A DNA stretch of 33,142 nt from UBA1081 sp964443825 (GTDB taxonomy: Bacteria > Bacillota > Clostridia > Oscillospirales > Acutalibacteraceae). Both the position numbers and the translations under genes were made by a program. Positions 1 through 8,392 of the stretch are shown in pieces (the first letter of the stretch is position 1; each line of letters opens with the position of its first letter). The notes under the pieces were generated by a model, which did not search any database, had not been told where the DNA came from, and worked only from the letters and a program-made list of their open reading frames with translations. Location: positions 1 through 33,142 of the forward strand of contig CAYUEV010000012.1 of assembly GCA_964443825.1 (NCBI GenBank), read 5' to 3'.

Positions 1-87
1 GTCGCTTAAATAGATACGCGATTTATCGACATGCAGAAGCTTCGCTTTTTAAAAAACCCCGGTCTTGCGTCATTGATTAATGTACAG

Positions 88-126
88 AAAAAGCCGGAGT
101 TAAAGTCGTTAAACCTTAAATCCGGC
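88..126 (-). terminator. Rho-independent terminator after iolG
   Basis: Read on the minus strand, a stem GCCGGA/TCCGGC is extended inward by TTAAGG/CTTTAA (one G-U pair) around a short loop, and is followed directly by five T residues. It begins seven bases past the iolG stop codon, so it most likely ends the inositol operon. Confidence 0.7.
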
Positions 127-132
127 CGTTTA

Positions 133-1131
133 TTAAATTTTAACCGGGATATGCTCCAAAGCTGATTTTTTAGCCGCGAGCGCCGTTTTTACCGACCGTA
201 GCCCCGCTTCTATCCCTACCGGCGTTTCCGTATCGTTTTCTATGGCGTCCACAAATTGCCTTATTTCCTCCGTAAACGACTGCATATATCTTTCCAGGAA
301 GAAATAGAGCGGTTTTTCTCCCGAAATTCCTTTATCGTCGGCTATTTTTACGGACGACAACGTGTCGTTTGACGAGATCGCCGCGCCTTTAGAACCGAAC
401 ACTTCCGCCCTTTGGTCGTAGCCGTAAGCGGCTTTTCTTGAGTTGTCGATTACCGCGAGAGCGCCGTTGGCCATTTTAAGAGTAATTATCGCCGTGTCAA
501 AGTCGTCTAAAGCGCCTATCTCCGGGTCTATTAACACCGCGGGTTGCGCGAATACTTCCACCGCGTAGCTGCCGGAGAGAAACGCCGCCATATCGAAATC
601 GTGAATGGTCATATCGAGGAATATCCCGCCCGACGCCTTTATGTACCGGGGATTAGGCGGTTCGGGGTCTCTCGACGTAATTTTAATAATCTGAGGCGTC
701 CCCACTTTCCCGTCGTCTACGGCTTTTTTAATAGCGGCGAAATTGTGGTCGAATCTTCTATTAAATCCCACTTGAAATTTTAAGTTTGTCCCCTTTAAAG
801 CGTTCTCGACCTCCTCTATTTTTTCTACCGAGTGGTCGACGGGTTTTTCGCAAAAGACGTGCTTCCCCGCTTTTATCGCCTCTAAGGAGATCGGAGCGTG
901 CGTATCGGTAGAGGAACATACCATAACCGCGTCGATTTTAGGGTCGTTTAAAATTTCCCTGCAATCTTTGGTAATTTTCGGAACGCCTAAATCTTTGATG
1001 AAATTTTCCGTTTCCTCGTCTAAAAACGGGTCGGCTACCGCTAAAACGGCGGCGTTTTTAATGTTATAAGAGATTGATTTAAGATGAACTTTACCTATGC
1101 GCCCCGCGCCTATAATGCCAATGTTTACCAT
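133..1131 (-). CDS. iolG: myo-inositol 2-dehydrogenase (Gfo/Idh/MocA family)
   Basis: Predicted cytoplasmic NAD-dependent enzyme that oxidises myo-inositol to scyllo-inosose, the first step of inositol breakdown. The N-terminus carries a Rossmann GxGxxG loop (GIIGAGRIG, residues 5-13). The family EKP motif is at 95-97, and the catalytic set appears as K96, D173 and H177 in FLDMTIHDFD. At 332 residues the length is usual for the family. The ATG follows a GGAGA site about eight bases upstream. It is the last gene of the seven-gene iol operon, 25 bases after iolA, with a terminator just beyond. Close relatives (scyllo-inositol or other sugar dehydrogenases) share the fold, so the substrate assignment rests on the operon context. 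Confidence 0.9.
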   Translation of the reverse strand: MVNIGIIGAGRIGKVHLKSISYNIKNAAVLAVADPFLDEETENFIKDLGVPKITKDCREILNDPKIDAVMVCSSTDTHAPISLEAIKAGKHVFCEKPVDHSVEKIEEVENALKGTNLKFQVGFNRRFDHNFAAIKKAVDDGKVGTPQIIKITSRDPEPPNPRYIKASGGIFLDMTIHDFDMAAFLSGSYAVEVFAQPAVLIDPEIGALDDFDTAIITLKMANGALAVIDNSRKAAYGYDQRAEVFGSKGAAISSNDTLSSVKIADDKGISGEKPLYFFLERYMQSFTEEIRQFVDAIENDTETPVGIEAGLRSVKTALAAKKSALEHIPVKI

Positions 1132-1156
1132 ATTATCAGTTCTCCGTTAAATTATT

Positions 1157-2665
1157 TTAAATTGTGCCGTCCCATGTGCTCACTTCAAGGGCTTTCTTTT
1201 CGTCTTCCGAAAACCAATGAGTGGTCACGGCTTTACTTTCGGTATAAAAACGGTAAGCGTCTTTCCCGAGGCAGTGAAGATCTCCGAAAAACGACTTCTT
1301 ATGCCCTGAGAACGGTATAAACCCTATCGGCACGGGAATGCCTACGTTTATTCCCACCTGTCCTCCGTCCGTATGGCGGGCGAATTCTCTCGCGTAATAA
1401 CCGCTTTGAGTGTAAATTACGGATCCGTTAGCGTAAGGATTGTTGTTCATTATAGCGAGTCCCTCGTCGAAATCCTTGCACCTTTTAATCGAAAGAACCG
1501 GTCCGAAAACTTCGTCCCTTCCGATAGTCATGTCTTCCGTCACATGGTCGAATATAGTAGGACCTACAAAATACCCGTTTTCATATCCCGGAACTTTGCA
1601 GTTTCTGCCGTCGAGCACAAGTTCCGCGCCCTCTCTTACGCCTTTGTCAATATCCGCTATAACTTCTTCATAGTGTTTTTTGTAAGTAATAGGACCTAAC
1701 TTGGAGTCTTTTTCCCACGCGGGACCTACTTTGATTTTCATCGCCTGTTTTTTAAGTTCTTTTACAAAGTTGTCGGCGATACTGTCCTCAACGACGCAGC
1801 ATGAAAGCGCCATGCATCTTTGCCCCGCGCAGCCGTAAGCCGAGTTAATAACTCCCGCCACGGTTCTTTCGAGAGCGCAGTCCTTAAGGACGAGCGCGTG
1901 ATTCTTAGCCTGGCAGAGAGCCTGGCAGCGTTTTCCCGCCGCCGCGGCTTTTTGATATATTTTAAGTCCCACGGGGGTAGAACCTACGAAAGTTATGCCT
2001 TTTACGTCCGGATGCTCCAATATCGTGTCAATTTCGTTTCTTGAGCAAGTGATAACGTTAATAACGCCGTCCGGAACTCCCGCTTCTTTGTAAATTTCAG
2101 CGAGAAGCATCGCGGTTTTTGGGGTCAAAGACGCGGCTTTTAAAACTAAAGTGTTCCCGCACGCTATGCAAGTAGGCGCCATCCAGCCAAACGGTATCAT
2201 GGCCGGGAAATTTACGGGCACAATTCCCGCGAAAACGCCTAAAGGTTCGCGGTATTTTACGGTGTCGTAGCCGCGCGACGCGTCCATAATGCTCTCGCCC
2301 ATCATAAGAGACGGAACCTGCGTCGCAAGCTCGGTTCCTTCTTTCGCCTTTAAAACGTCCCCTTCCGCTTCGTTCCACACTTTCCCGTTTTCGTAAGCCA
2401 CCGACTTGGTAAGCTCTTCCATATTTTCGATTATAAGGTCGCGTATTTTATATATTATCTGCGCCCTTTTAACGGCGGGAGTGGAGCTCCACCCGGGGAA
2501 AGCCTTTTTAGCGGCCTCTATTGCCTCTAACACTTCCTCGTTAGTGCAGCAAGGCGCCTGTCCCGTTATTTCCCCCGTGCTGGGATTGTGTAAATCATAC
2601 CATTTATCCGTTTTTGATTCTCTAAATTCTCCGTTTACAAAGTATTTAAGCTTTTCGTAAGCCAT
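1157..2665 (-). CDS. iolA: methylmalonate-semialdehyde / malonate-semialdehyde dehydrogenase (acylating)
   Basis: CoA-acylating aldehyde dehydrogenase that converts malonic semialdehyde, released by IolJ, to acetyl-CoA and CO2 with NAD; the family also uses methylmalonate semialdehyde. The 502-residue protein has the aldehyde dehydrogenase fold. The nucleophile is C284 in GQRCMALS. The AKNH sequence near 253-256 is the family signature, where an asparagine stands in place of the general-base glutamate of ordinary aldehyde dehydrogenases. The FVGSTPVG turn is near 226-233. An AAGGAG site sits nine bases before the ATG. It follows iolE by 18 bases in the iol operon, which supports the inositol role over valine catabolism. 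Confidence 0.92.
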   Translation of the reverse strand: MAYEKLKYFVNGEFRESKTDKWYDLHNPSTGEITGQAPCCTNEEVLEAIEAAKKAFPGWSSTPAVKRAQIIYKIRDLIIENMEELTKSVAYENGKVWNEAEGDVLKAKEGTELATQVPSLMMGESIMDASRGYDTVKYREPLGVFAGIVPVNFPAMIPFGWMAPTCIACGNTLVLKAASLTPKTAMLLAEIYKEAGVPDGVINVITCSRNEIDTILEHPDVKGITFVGSTPVGLKIYQKAAAAGKRCQALCQAKNHALVLKDCALERTVAGVINSAYGCAGQRCMALSCCVVEDSIADNFVKELKKQAMKIKVGPAWEKDSKLGPITYKKHYEEVIADIDKGVREGAELVLDGRNCKVPGYENGYFVGPTIFDHVTEDMTIGRDEVFGPVLSIKRCKDFDEGLAIMNNNPYANGSVIYTQSGYYAREFARHTDGGQVGINVGIPVPIGFIPFSGHKKSFFGDLHCLGKDAYRFYTESKAVTTHWFSEDEKKALEVSTWDGTI

Positions 2666-2683
2666 GATTGTTTTCTCCTTTTA

Positions 2684-3577
2684 TTACAGTCCCGTTTTCT
2701 CGGCGATATATTTTCTCGCTTTAAGAGCGTATTCAAACGGATTCGCCTTTTTAGGGTCTTGCTCCGCCTCTACTAATACGTACCCTTTGTATCCGCTTTC
2801 ATTGATTTCGTTAAATATAGGCTGAAAATCGATAGAGCCGTCGCCGGGGACCGTAAACGCCCCCAACCTCACGCCGTCTAAAAAGCTCAAGCGCTCGTTT
2901 TTAACTTTTTCTATTACTTCGGGTCTTACGTCTTTTAAATGAATGTGTTTTGTTCTGTTTATGTATTTTTTAAGAACGCCTATGTAATCGTACCCGCAAT
3001 ACGCTAAATGTCCGCTGTCGTAAAGTAAATTCACTAACTTGGGATCGGTGTTTTCCATAAGTCTGTCTATCTCGTCGGGAGTTTGCACGACAGTCCCCAT
3101 ATGGTGGTGATAAGTAAGCGTGATCCCCATGTCGAGAGCCGTTTTTCCCAGTTTATTAAGCCCGTCGCAAAGACAATCCCACTCTTTATCGTCCATTACG
3201 TATTTATCATAAAAAATCGCCTTGTCAGTTCCCTGAATGGAACGCCCCTGTTCCGAAACTCCAACGACCTTAGCCCCCATGGCTTTTAAAAACTTTAAAT
3301 GTTCAATAAAGGGCTTCTCGGTCTCTTCATAGGGCTTTACCGTGAGATACGTCGAAAACCACGCGTTGCAAACTTCCAGCCCTCTAATATCAAGGTATTT
3401 ATGAAGAACTTCAGGATCTTTAGGGTATTTATTTCCGACCTCGCACCCCGTAAAGCCCGCTAAAGCCATTTCGGACACGCACTGCTCGAATGTATTTTCC
3501 GCTCCCAGGTCGGGCAAGTCGTCGTTAGTCCACGCTATAGGCGCAATGCCCAATTTTACATTATTCTTATCAAGCAT
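2684..3577 (-). CDS. iolE: inosose dehydratase (2-keto-myo-inositol dehydratase)
   Basis: Predicted metal-dependent TIM-barrel enzyme (xylose isomerase-like / AP endonuclease 2 fold) that removes water from scyllo-inosose to give 3D-trihydroxycyclohexane-1,2-dione. The N-terminus KLGIAPIAWTNDDLP, the internal YHHHMGT, the segment LLYDSGHLAYCG and the C-terminal IHLKDVRPE supply the acidic and histidine ligands typical of the family. At 297 residues it is full length. Its ATG lies one base after the iolD stop codon, and its ribosome site is inside the end of iolD, so the two are probably translationally coupled. The related inosose isomerase IolI is normally somewhat shorter, and the dehydratase is the expected step at this place in the operon. 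Confidence 0.9.
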   Translation of the reverse strand: MLDKNNVKLGIAPIAWTNDDLPDLGAENTFEQCVSEMALAGFTGCEVGNKYPKDPEVLHKYLDIRGLEVCNAWFSTYLTVKPYEETEKPFIEHLKFLKAMGAKVVGVSEQGRSIQGTDKAIFYDKYVMDDKEWDCLCDGLNKLGKTALDMGITLTYHHHMGTVVQTPDEIDRLMENTDPKLVNLLYDSGHLAYCGYDYIGVLKKYINRTKHIHLKDVRPEVIEKVKNERLSFLDGVRLGAFTVPGDGSIDFQPIFNEINESGYKGYVLVEAEQDPKKANPFEYALKARKYIAEKTGL

Positions 3578-3578
3578 T

Positions 3579-5495
3579 TTAATACTTCCTCGCCTTTTTA
3601 AGATTTTCTGATTTTTCTTTATAAGCCTCTCTAACGCTCTCTTTGCCGGAAACAGACGCGATTCCCACGTTCCACCAGGCGCCGTAGCCGTCCGTCATCG
3701 TCTTGGGCAATACCTTTATATCGATAAGAGTTGAAACGGACTGCTTTTTAGCGTCTTCCAAAGCTTCTTTTAATTCGTTTAACGTTCTTGCGGTATAAGT
3801 TTTAACGCCGTAGCCCGAGGCGCATTTAGCGTAATCAATAGGCAGAAAATCGCCTAAAAGATTGCCGTTCTCGTCTCTTTTTCTAAATTCGGTCGCCAAA
3901 TTTCCGATACCGTTGCTCATTTGAAGATTATTTATGCACCCGAACCCCGCGTTATCAAATAAGAGCGCGTTTATTTTAGCCCCCTCCTGAATAGACGTCA
4001 CAAGTTCGCTGTGAAGCATTAAATAACTGCCGTCCCCTAAAAGCGCGTAAACTTCCCTGCTAGGACACGCGAGCTTAGACCCTAACGCTCCGGCGATTTC
4101 ATATCCCATACAGGAGTAGCCGTACTCCATATTGTATGAATACAGGCTGTCCGTGGTCCACATTCTCTGCATACACCCGGGGAGACTTCCCGCCGCCGCC
4201 ACGACTATCGCGTCTTTATCTATGGTTTTTCTTATTAAGGCGAGCGCCGCCGTCTGCGTTATCGCCGAACCCGTCGTTTTAATAAATTCGGGGATGCTCT
4301 TTTCGTATCTCGCTTTTATAAGAGGCTCGAAATTTTCATCCACAACGTAATTAGAGAGCCTTTCCATCTCTTTTTTCCAATTCGCTTTAGCGTCTTTGTA
4401 TTCGTCTTTATATCGCGATTTATACCCCATTGAGGAAAGCTTCTCGGTAAGCTTTACCAAAGAAACCTTAGCGTCCCCCACGGCTTTCGCGGCGTCTAAT
4501 TTATAAGCGTCAAATCTCGACGTATTTATCGCGACGATTTTTTTATCGGGATAGAGCGACTTTGAAGCCGTCGTAAAATCAGAAAATCTCGTCCCTATTC
4601 CAATTATACAATCGGAGTCTTTGGCGACGTCGTTCCCGGCGCTGTTTCCCGTGACGCCCACGCCGCCTAAATTGTATTTATTGGAGGATTTTGTGGCGCT
4701 TTTTCCCGCCTGCGTCTCGGCGTAAGGAATGTTAAATTTTTCACAAAAATCAATTAGCGCGTCTCCCGCCTGAGAGTATCTTACCCCGCCGCCGCAAATT
4801 ACCATGGGCTTTTTAGAAGACGCTATAACGCGGGCTATATCTTCAATTTCCTCGTCGGAGGGCGCGGTTCTAACTATTCTATGAACTCTTTTTTTAAAAA
4901 ACTCGTCCGGGTAATCATACGACTCTCCTTCCACGTCCTGACAGAGCGATACGCAAACGGCTCCCGTGCAGGACGGATCCGTAAGCGTCCTCATGGCGTT
5001 TATCATGGCGGTCATCAATTGTTCCGGTCTCGCTATCCTGTCCCAGTAGCGGCAAACGGGCTTGTACGCGTCGTTAGTTGTAACCGAGAGCGAATACGGC
5101 TGCTCAAATTGCTGAAGGACGGGATCCGGCTGACGCGTCGAAAACGTATCGGCGGGGAACAGCAAAAGCGGTATGTTATTGACGGTCGCCGTAGCGGCGG
5201 CGGTCACCATATTGGCGGAACCCGGCCCGATGGACGACGAACACGCTATAATCCTCAGCCTGTTGTTTTGTTTCGCGTAGGAAGTCGCGGCGTGAGCCAT
5301 CCCCTGCTCGTTTTTTCCTTGAAAAACCTTAAGTCCTAAGGGGTTCTCGTCGAGCGCCTGACCCAATCCCACGACTATCCCGTGACCGAACAGCGTGAAG
5401 ATTCCGTCCACAAATTTATTTTCTTTCCCGTCGAAAGAAACATATTGATTATCAAGAAATTTAACAAGAGCCTGCGCCACAGTCATTACCGACAT
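3579..5495 (-). CDS. iolD: 3D-(3,5/4)-trihydroxycyclohexane-1,2-dione acylhydrolase (ThDP-dependent)
   Basis: Thiamine-diphosphate enzyme that opens the trihydroxycyclohexanedione ring to 5-deoxyglucuronic acid. Residues are numbered from the ATG chosen here, giving 638 residues. The conserved cofactor-activating glutamate is E63 in KNEQGMAHAA. The ThDP/metal motif starts GDGSYLM at 487 and ends at N515 in LLFDN. The middle third is the usual central domain of the acetolactate synthase superfamily. A GTG three codons upstream (5504) also opens the frame, but its G is part of the AAGGTG ribosome site, whereas the ATG at 5495 has proper spacing of eight bases. It sits between iolB (27 bases upstream, counting from this ATG) and iolE. 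Confidence 0.92.
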   Translation of the reverse strand: MSVMTVAQALVKFLDNQYVSFDGKENKFVDGIFTLFGHGIVVGLGQALDENPLGLKVFQGKNEQGMAHAATSYAKQNNRLRIIACSSSIGPGSANMVTAAATATVNNIPLLLFPADTFSTRQPDPVLQQFEQPYSLSVTTNDAYKPVCRYWDRIARPEQLMTAMINAMRTLTDPSCTGAVCVSLCQDVEGESYDYPDEFFKKRVHRIVRTAPSDEEIEDIARVIASSKKPMVICGGGVRYSQAGDALIDFCEKFNIPYAETQAGKSATKSSNKYNLGGVGVTGNSAGNDVAKDSDCIIGIGTRFSDFTTASKSLYPDKKIVAINTSRFDAYKLDAAKAVGDAKVSLVKLTEKLSSMGYKSRYKDEYKDAKANWKKEMERLSNYVVDENFEPLIKARYEKSIPEFIKTTGSAITQTAALALIRKTIDKDAIVVAAAGSLPGCMQRMWTTDSLYSYNMEYGYSCMGYEIAGALGSKLACPSREVYALLGDGSYLMLHSELVTSIQEGAKINALLFDNAGFGCINNLQMSNGIGNLATEFRKRDENGNLLGDFLPIDYAKCASGYGVKTYTARTLNELKEALEDAKKQSVSTLIDIKVLPKTMTDGYGAWWNVGIASVSGKESVREAYKEKSENLKKARKY

Positions 5496-5522
5496 ATCTA
5501 TCACCTTTTTAAGATAATCATT

Positions 5523-6290
5523 TTATTTTGTAAGCCATTTATGTTCGTCAGACACAATTCTCGTCGTTTTATACCACGGGTCGCCTTCCAGATGTCTTAT
5601 CATCCAGACGTAATACATATTATATCCCGGAGCGACTACCTGCTCGTGATCTTCGCCGCCGGTTATAGCGCAATACGAACCGTCTACGCTTTTATACGCT
5701 TTATCGCCGTTGAAGCAAGCCCCAAACCCCGAAGGCTTGTCAAACCTGTAATAGTAAACCTCGGGCTGCGGATGATGGTGAGGGGGATAGCTCGACCACC
5801 TGCCGGGCTTGTTGAAAACCTCCCCCATGACCATATTTGACCAGGGCTCGTTATCGTTGTCGAACATAGTCGAAACAACTCTGTGTCCCGCCCCGTCCCA
5901 TTGGTCTTTCCCGAATTCCTGATAAAGGCAGTTTTCGGGATTATAAAAAGAAGGCGAAAATTCTTTTTCGTTGTCGGTTTTTTGTATCACGATTTCGCTG
6001 TCCAGTACGGCGCTTACGGAGAATTTCGTGTTTTTAGAAACGTGAAGGCAATAGGGTTTCATGTCGAACGGGTCTTTTCTTTCCCCTGTTTCAGAGTTCT
6101 CGCCCCATTTAAAAACGACTTTCCCTTCCGTCAAAAGGACGGCCGTTTCGTCCGTTTCGTCGTAAAAATCTACGCTTTCCCCCGCCTTAAGATATTTTAC
6201 CTTAATATCCATAAGCATATTTTTATTTTTGCCGTTTTTCTCGCAAAGTACCTTCTCCCTGTTTTCGTTTACAACAGGAATCTCGAACAT
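5523..6290 (-). CDS. iolB: 5-deoxy-glucuronate isomerase
   Basis: Cupin-type isomerase that converts 5-deoxy-D-glucuronate to 5-dehydro-2-deoxy-D-gluconate. The C-terminal half holds the metal site: HHH at 171-173 and E177 in PPHHHPQPEVYYYRF, with another histidine at 215 in GGEDHEQV. The N-terminal cupin half is more divergent. At 255 residues it is slightly shorter than usual homologues of about 270. The start ATG has only a weak AAAG ribosome site. It lies 44 bases after iolC in the iol operon, and no other family is a realistic alternative. Confidence 0.9.
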   Translation of the reverse strand: MFEIPVVNENREKVLCEKNGKNKNMLMDIKVKYLKAGESVDFYDETDETAVLLTEGKVVFKWGENSETGERKDPFDMKPYCLHVSKNTKFSVSAVLDSEIVIQKTDNEKEFSPSFYNPENCLYQEFGKDQWDGAGHRVVSTMFDNDNEPWSNMVMGEVFNKPGRWSSYPPHHHPQPEVYYYRFDKPSGFGACFNGDKAYKSVDGSYCAITGGEDHEQVVAPGYNMYYVWMIRHLEGDPWYKTTRIVSDEHKWLTK

Positions 6291-6334
6291 AAATTTTACA
6301 CTTTCTTTCTGATCAAAATTTAATAAAAAGCTCT

Positions 6335-7351
6335 TTAGCCCCTTACTACCATTTCGCCGTACTTTTCTTTGGCGTCGGAGATAAATCTTTCAACCTGGGG
6401 CAGCGTCGGCATAGCTTCCGAACAGCTGTGAGCCGAAATGAGCATTGAGGCGGACGCCGAGCCGTACTCTAACGCGTCGATTACGTCTAACCCGTCTAAT
6501 AAGGCTCTTATAAACGACGACGCGTAACCGTCCCCGCCGCCGAAACCTTTTAGCTTTTTAGCGGGAAACGGCTTTACGGTAAACTTTTTCCCGTCGTTCG
6601 TGTAGGCGGTGGAACCCTCTTTCCCGTGCTTAATTACCACGATTTTAGCGCTATAAGAAGTCCAGAGTTTGGCGCTCTCCTCGTCGGAAGAACATGCTCC
6701 CGTCACGCTTTCGGTAAGGTCGAATTCCTCCCGGCTTCCTAAAATGATATCGCTGTTTTCCGCGACTAAAGAGTAATAAATCGAAATTTCATCTTTATTT
6801 TTCCACGTGTAATCCCTGAAGTCAATGTCAAATATAAGCGGAACGCCGTTCTTTTTAGCTAAAAGCATAGCCTTTAACGCGGCCTCTCTAGACGGACTCA
6901 TAGAAAGAGCCGTGCCTGAAATCAAAAGCGCTTTAGTACTTTTAATATACTCTTCGTCAACGTCGTCCGGGTGCAGCATTAAATCCGCAACGCCCTCTCT
7001 GTACATTAAAATGCTGCTCTCTCCCGGCGATTTGATTTCGGTAAACGTAAGACCCAGATTTTCGCCGTTTTTGCTCCTTGTAATATGGCTTACGTCTATC
7101 CCGTCTTTTTTAAAATAATTTATAACGTAATCGCCGAACTGGTCGTCCGAGACTTTCCCTATAAAACCTACTTTTTTGCCGAGCCTCGCTAAACCCACGG
7201 CGATATTGGCGGGCGAGCCGCCCACGTACTTGTTAAAATTAGAACTTTCCGAAAGCGGTCTGTTCATGTCCGTCGGGTTAAAGTCAATCGCCACTCTCCC
7301 TAACGGTATTAAATCGAATTCTTTCGTGTTGTCGAACTCAATATATTTCAA
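6335..7351 (-). CDS. iolC: 5-dehydro-2-deoxygluconokinase (PfkB family)
   Basis: Sugar kinase that phosphorylates 5-dehydro-2-deoxygluconate with ATP before aldolase cleavage. The first PfkB signature is at 44-67 (GGSPANIAVGLARLGKKVGF). The C-terminal ATP/anion-hole motif is GGGDGYASSF at 271-280, with catalytic D274; the more common form of this motif is GAGD. At 338 residues it is full length for IolC. The start is TTG, preceded by GGAG ten bases upstream, and follows the iolJ stop by seven bases. PfkB kinases are broad, so the substrate is inferred from the flanking iolB and iolJ. Confidence 0.88.
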   Translation of the reverse strand: MKYIEFDNTKEFDLIPLGRVAIDFNPTDMNRPLSESSNFNKYVGGSPANIAVGLARLGKKVGFIGKVSDDQFGDYVINYFKKDGIDVSHITRSKNGENLGLTFTEIKSPGESSILMYREGVADLMLHPDDVDEEYIKSTKALLISGTALSMSPSREAALKAMLLAKKNGVPLIFDIDFRDYTWKNKDEISIYYSLVAENSDIILGSREEFDLTESVTGACSSDEESAKLWTSYSAKIVVIKHGKEGSTAYTNDGKKFTVKPFPAKKLKGFGGGDGYASSFIRALLDGLDVIDALEYGSASASMLISAHSCSEAMPTLPQVERFISDAKEKYGEMVVRG

Positions 7352-7358
7352 CTCTTCT

Positions 7359-8216
7359 TCACTCCGTTTCGCTTGTTAAACTATTACAACTGAAAATTTC
7401 AATATGCTTTTTTATATTTTTATAAACGGCCTCCGACATAAAAGGCGAAAGTTCAAAGTAATCGGGCTTATCTTTAGACAGCGAATACTCTTTCGCTCCG
7501 TTGGCCAAAGCGTCGAAACTCGCCGTAGCTATGTTTATTTTTCTTACCCCTAATGAAATAGCTTTCCTGAACATATCGGGGGTAATCCCCGTGCCGCCGT
7601 GTAAAACAAGCGGCTTATCGACGGCTTTATTTATTTCTTCCAACACGTCGAATCTTAATTGAGGCAATACGGGGTAATTCCCATGGGCGTTTCCTATGGC
7701 GACCGCGAGGCAATCTACGCCGGTTTCGTCTAAAAATATTTTAGCGTCCTTGGGGTCGGTGCAGAGAATTTCGTGCTTTTTACTGTCGCCCTCGTTTCCT
7801 CCCACTACTCCCAACTCCGCCTCGACCGTGGCGCCGTACTTTTCGGCTAAATTTTTAACTTCCTTTGTTTTTGCAATATTTTCTTTAAAAGAAAAAAGAG
7901 AAGCGTCGAGCATTACGGACGTAAATCCGTAATCAAGCGCTTCTTTTACACATTCTATTGTAATTCCGTGGTCAAGATGCACGGCGACGGGCGTTTTCGC
8001 GTTTTCGGCCGCGGAAATCATCATTGGCGCCATAAGATGAAGGGGCGACTGTTTAAGTCTTTTTTCGGCGATTTGAAGAATAATCGGTACGGAAAGTTCC
8101 TCGGAGGCCTTTACGGCTCCGATAATCATTTCCATATTACCGACGCTGAAAGCTCCGGCGGCGCAGTTATTCTCTCTCGCCCAATCGAGTATGCGGGACA
8201 TAGCGACAAGCGCCAT
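7359..8216 (-). CDS. iolJ: class II aldolase, probable 6-phospho-5-dehydro-2-deoxy-D-gluconate aldolase
   Basis: Zinc-dependent class II (FbaA-like) aldolase, predicted to split 6-phospho-5-dehydro-2-deoxygluconate into dihydroxyacetone phosphate and malonic semialdehyde. The catalytic aspartate and first zinc histidine are D82 and H83 in VHLDHG. Further ligands are H178 in GNAHGNYP and H206 in VLHGGTG. The phosphate-binding segment KINIATA follows. At 285 residues it is usual for FbaA/IolJ. It is the first gene of the iol operon, with a GGGGG ribosome site and a promoter about 30 bases upstream. Sequence alone does not separate IolJ from fructose-bisphosphate or tagatose-bisphosphate aldolase; the operon decides it. 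Confidence 0.85.
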   Translation of the reverse strand: MALVAMSRILDWARENNCAAGAFSVGNMEMIIGAVKASEELSVPIILQIAEKRLKQSPLHLMAPMMISAAENAKTPVAVHLDHGITIECVKEALDYGFTSVMLDASLFSFKENIAKTKEVKNLAEKYGATVEAELGVVGGNEGDSKKHEILCTDPKDAKIFLDETGVDCLAVAIGNAHGNYPVLPQLRFDVLEEINKAVDKPLVLHGGTGITPDMFRKAISLGVRKINIATASFDALANGAKEYSLSKDKPDYFELSPFMSEAVYKNIKKHIEIFSCNSLTSETE

Positions 8217-8246
8217 ACTAAAACCCCCTAATCAAACCTATCGTTA

Positions 8247-8275
8247 ATTTTAAAACAAATTAAAACTAAAATCAA
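8247..8275 (-). promoter_or_regulatory. Predicted sigma-A promoter of the iol operon
   Basis: On the minus strand, TTGATT (8270-8275) and TAAAAT (8247-8252) are separated by exactly 17 bases, about 30 bases before the iolJ start, in a very AT-rich stretch. I see no clear palindromic operator for an IolR-type repressor between promoter and gene. Confidence 0.5.
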
Positions 8276-8349
8276 TACGATAATCGAAAAAAGTTAAAAT
8301 CCATCAAAAAATTATGCGTTTTTTCTTTATAATTGTTTAACATTCTTTT

Positions 8350-8378
8350 AATAAAATCCCGCTTAAAACAAAAGCGGG
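8350..8378 (-). terminator. Hairpin terminator after the NYN gene
   Basis: The minus strand has a perfect seven-pair stem CCCGCTT/AAGCGGG with a seven-base loop, followed by ATTTTATT. It lies 15 bases after the NYN gene and before the iol promoter, so it probably separates the glycolytic and inositol operons. The T run is interrupted, so termination may be partial. Confidence 0.55.
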
Positions 8379-8392
8379 AAATTTTAAATTAT

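Noticed and set aside
1..87. Possible further gene left of the iol terminator
   Set aside because: No frame with a ribosome site or family similarity can be supported in 87 bases; only a short GAAGCTTC palindrome is seen.
4881..5339. 152-codon plus-strand ORF opposite iolD
   Set aside because: It lies entirely antisense to a clear enzyme gene, gives an arginine-rich product without family motifs, and has no convincing ribosome site.
8217..8345. Possible IolR operator in the iol promoter region
   Set aside because: No clear palindrome or tandem repeat stands out from the AT-rich background.
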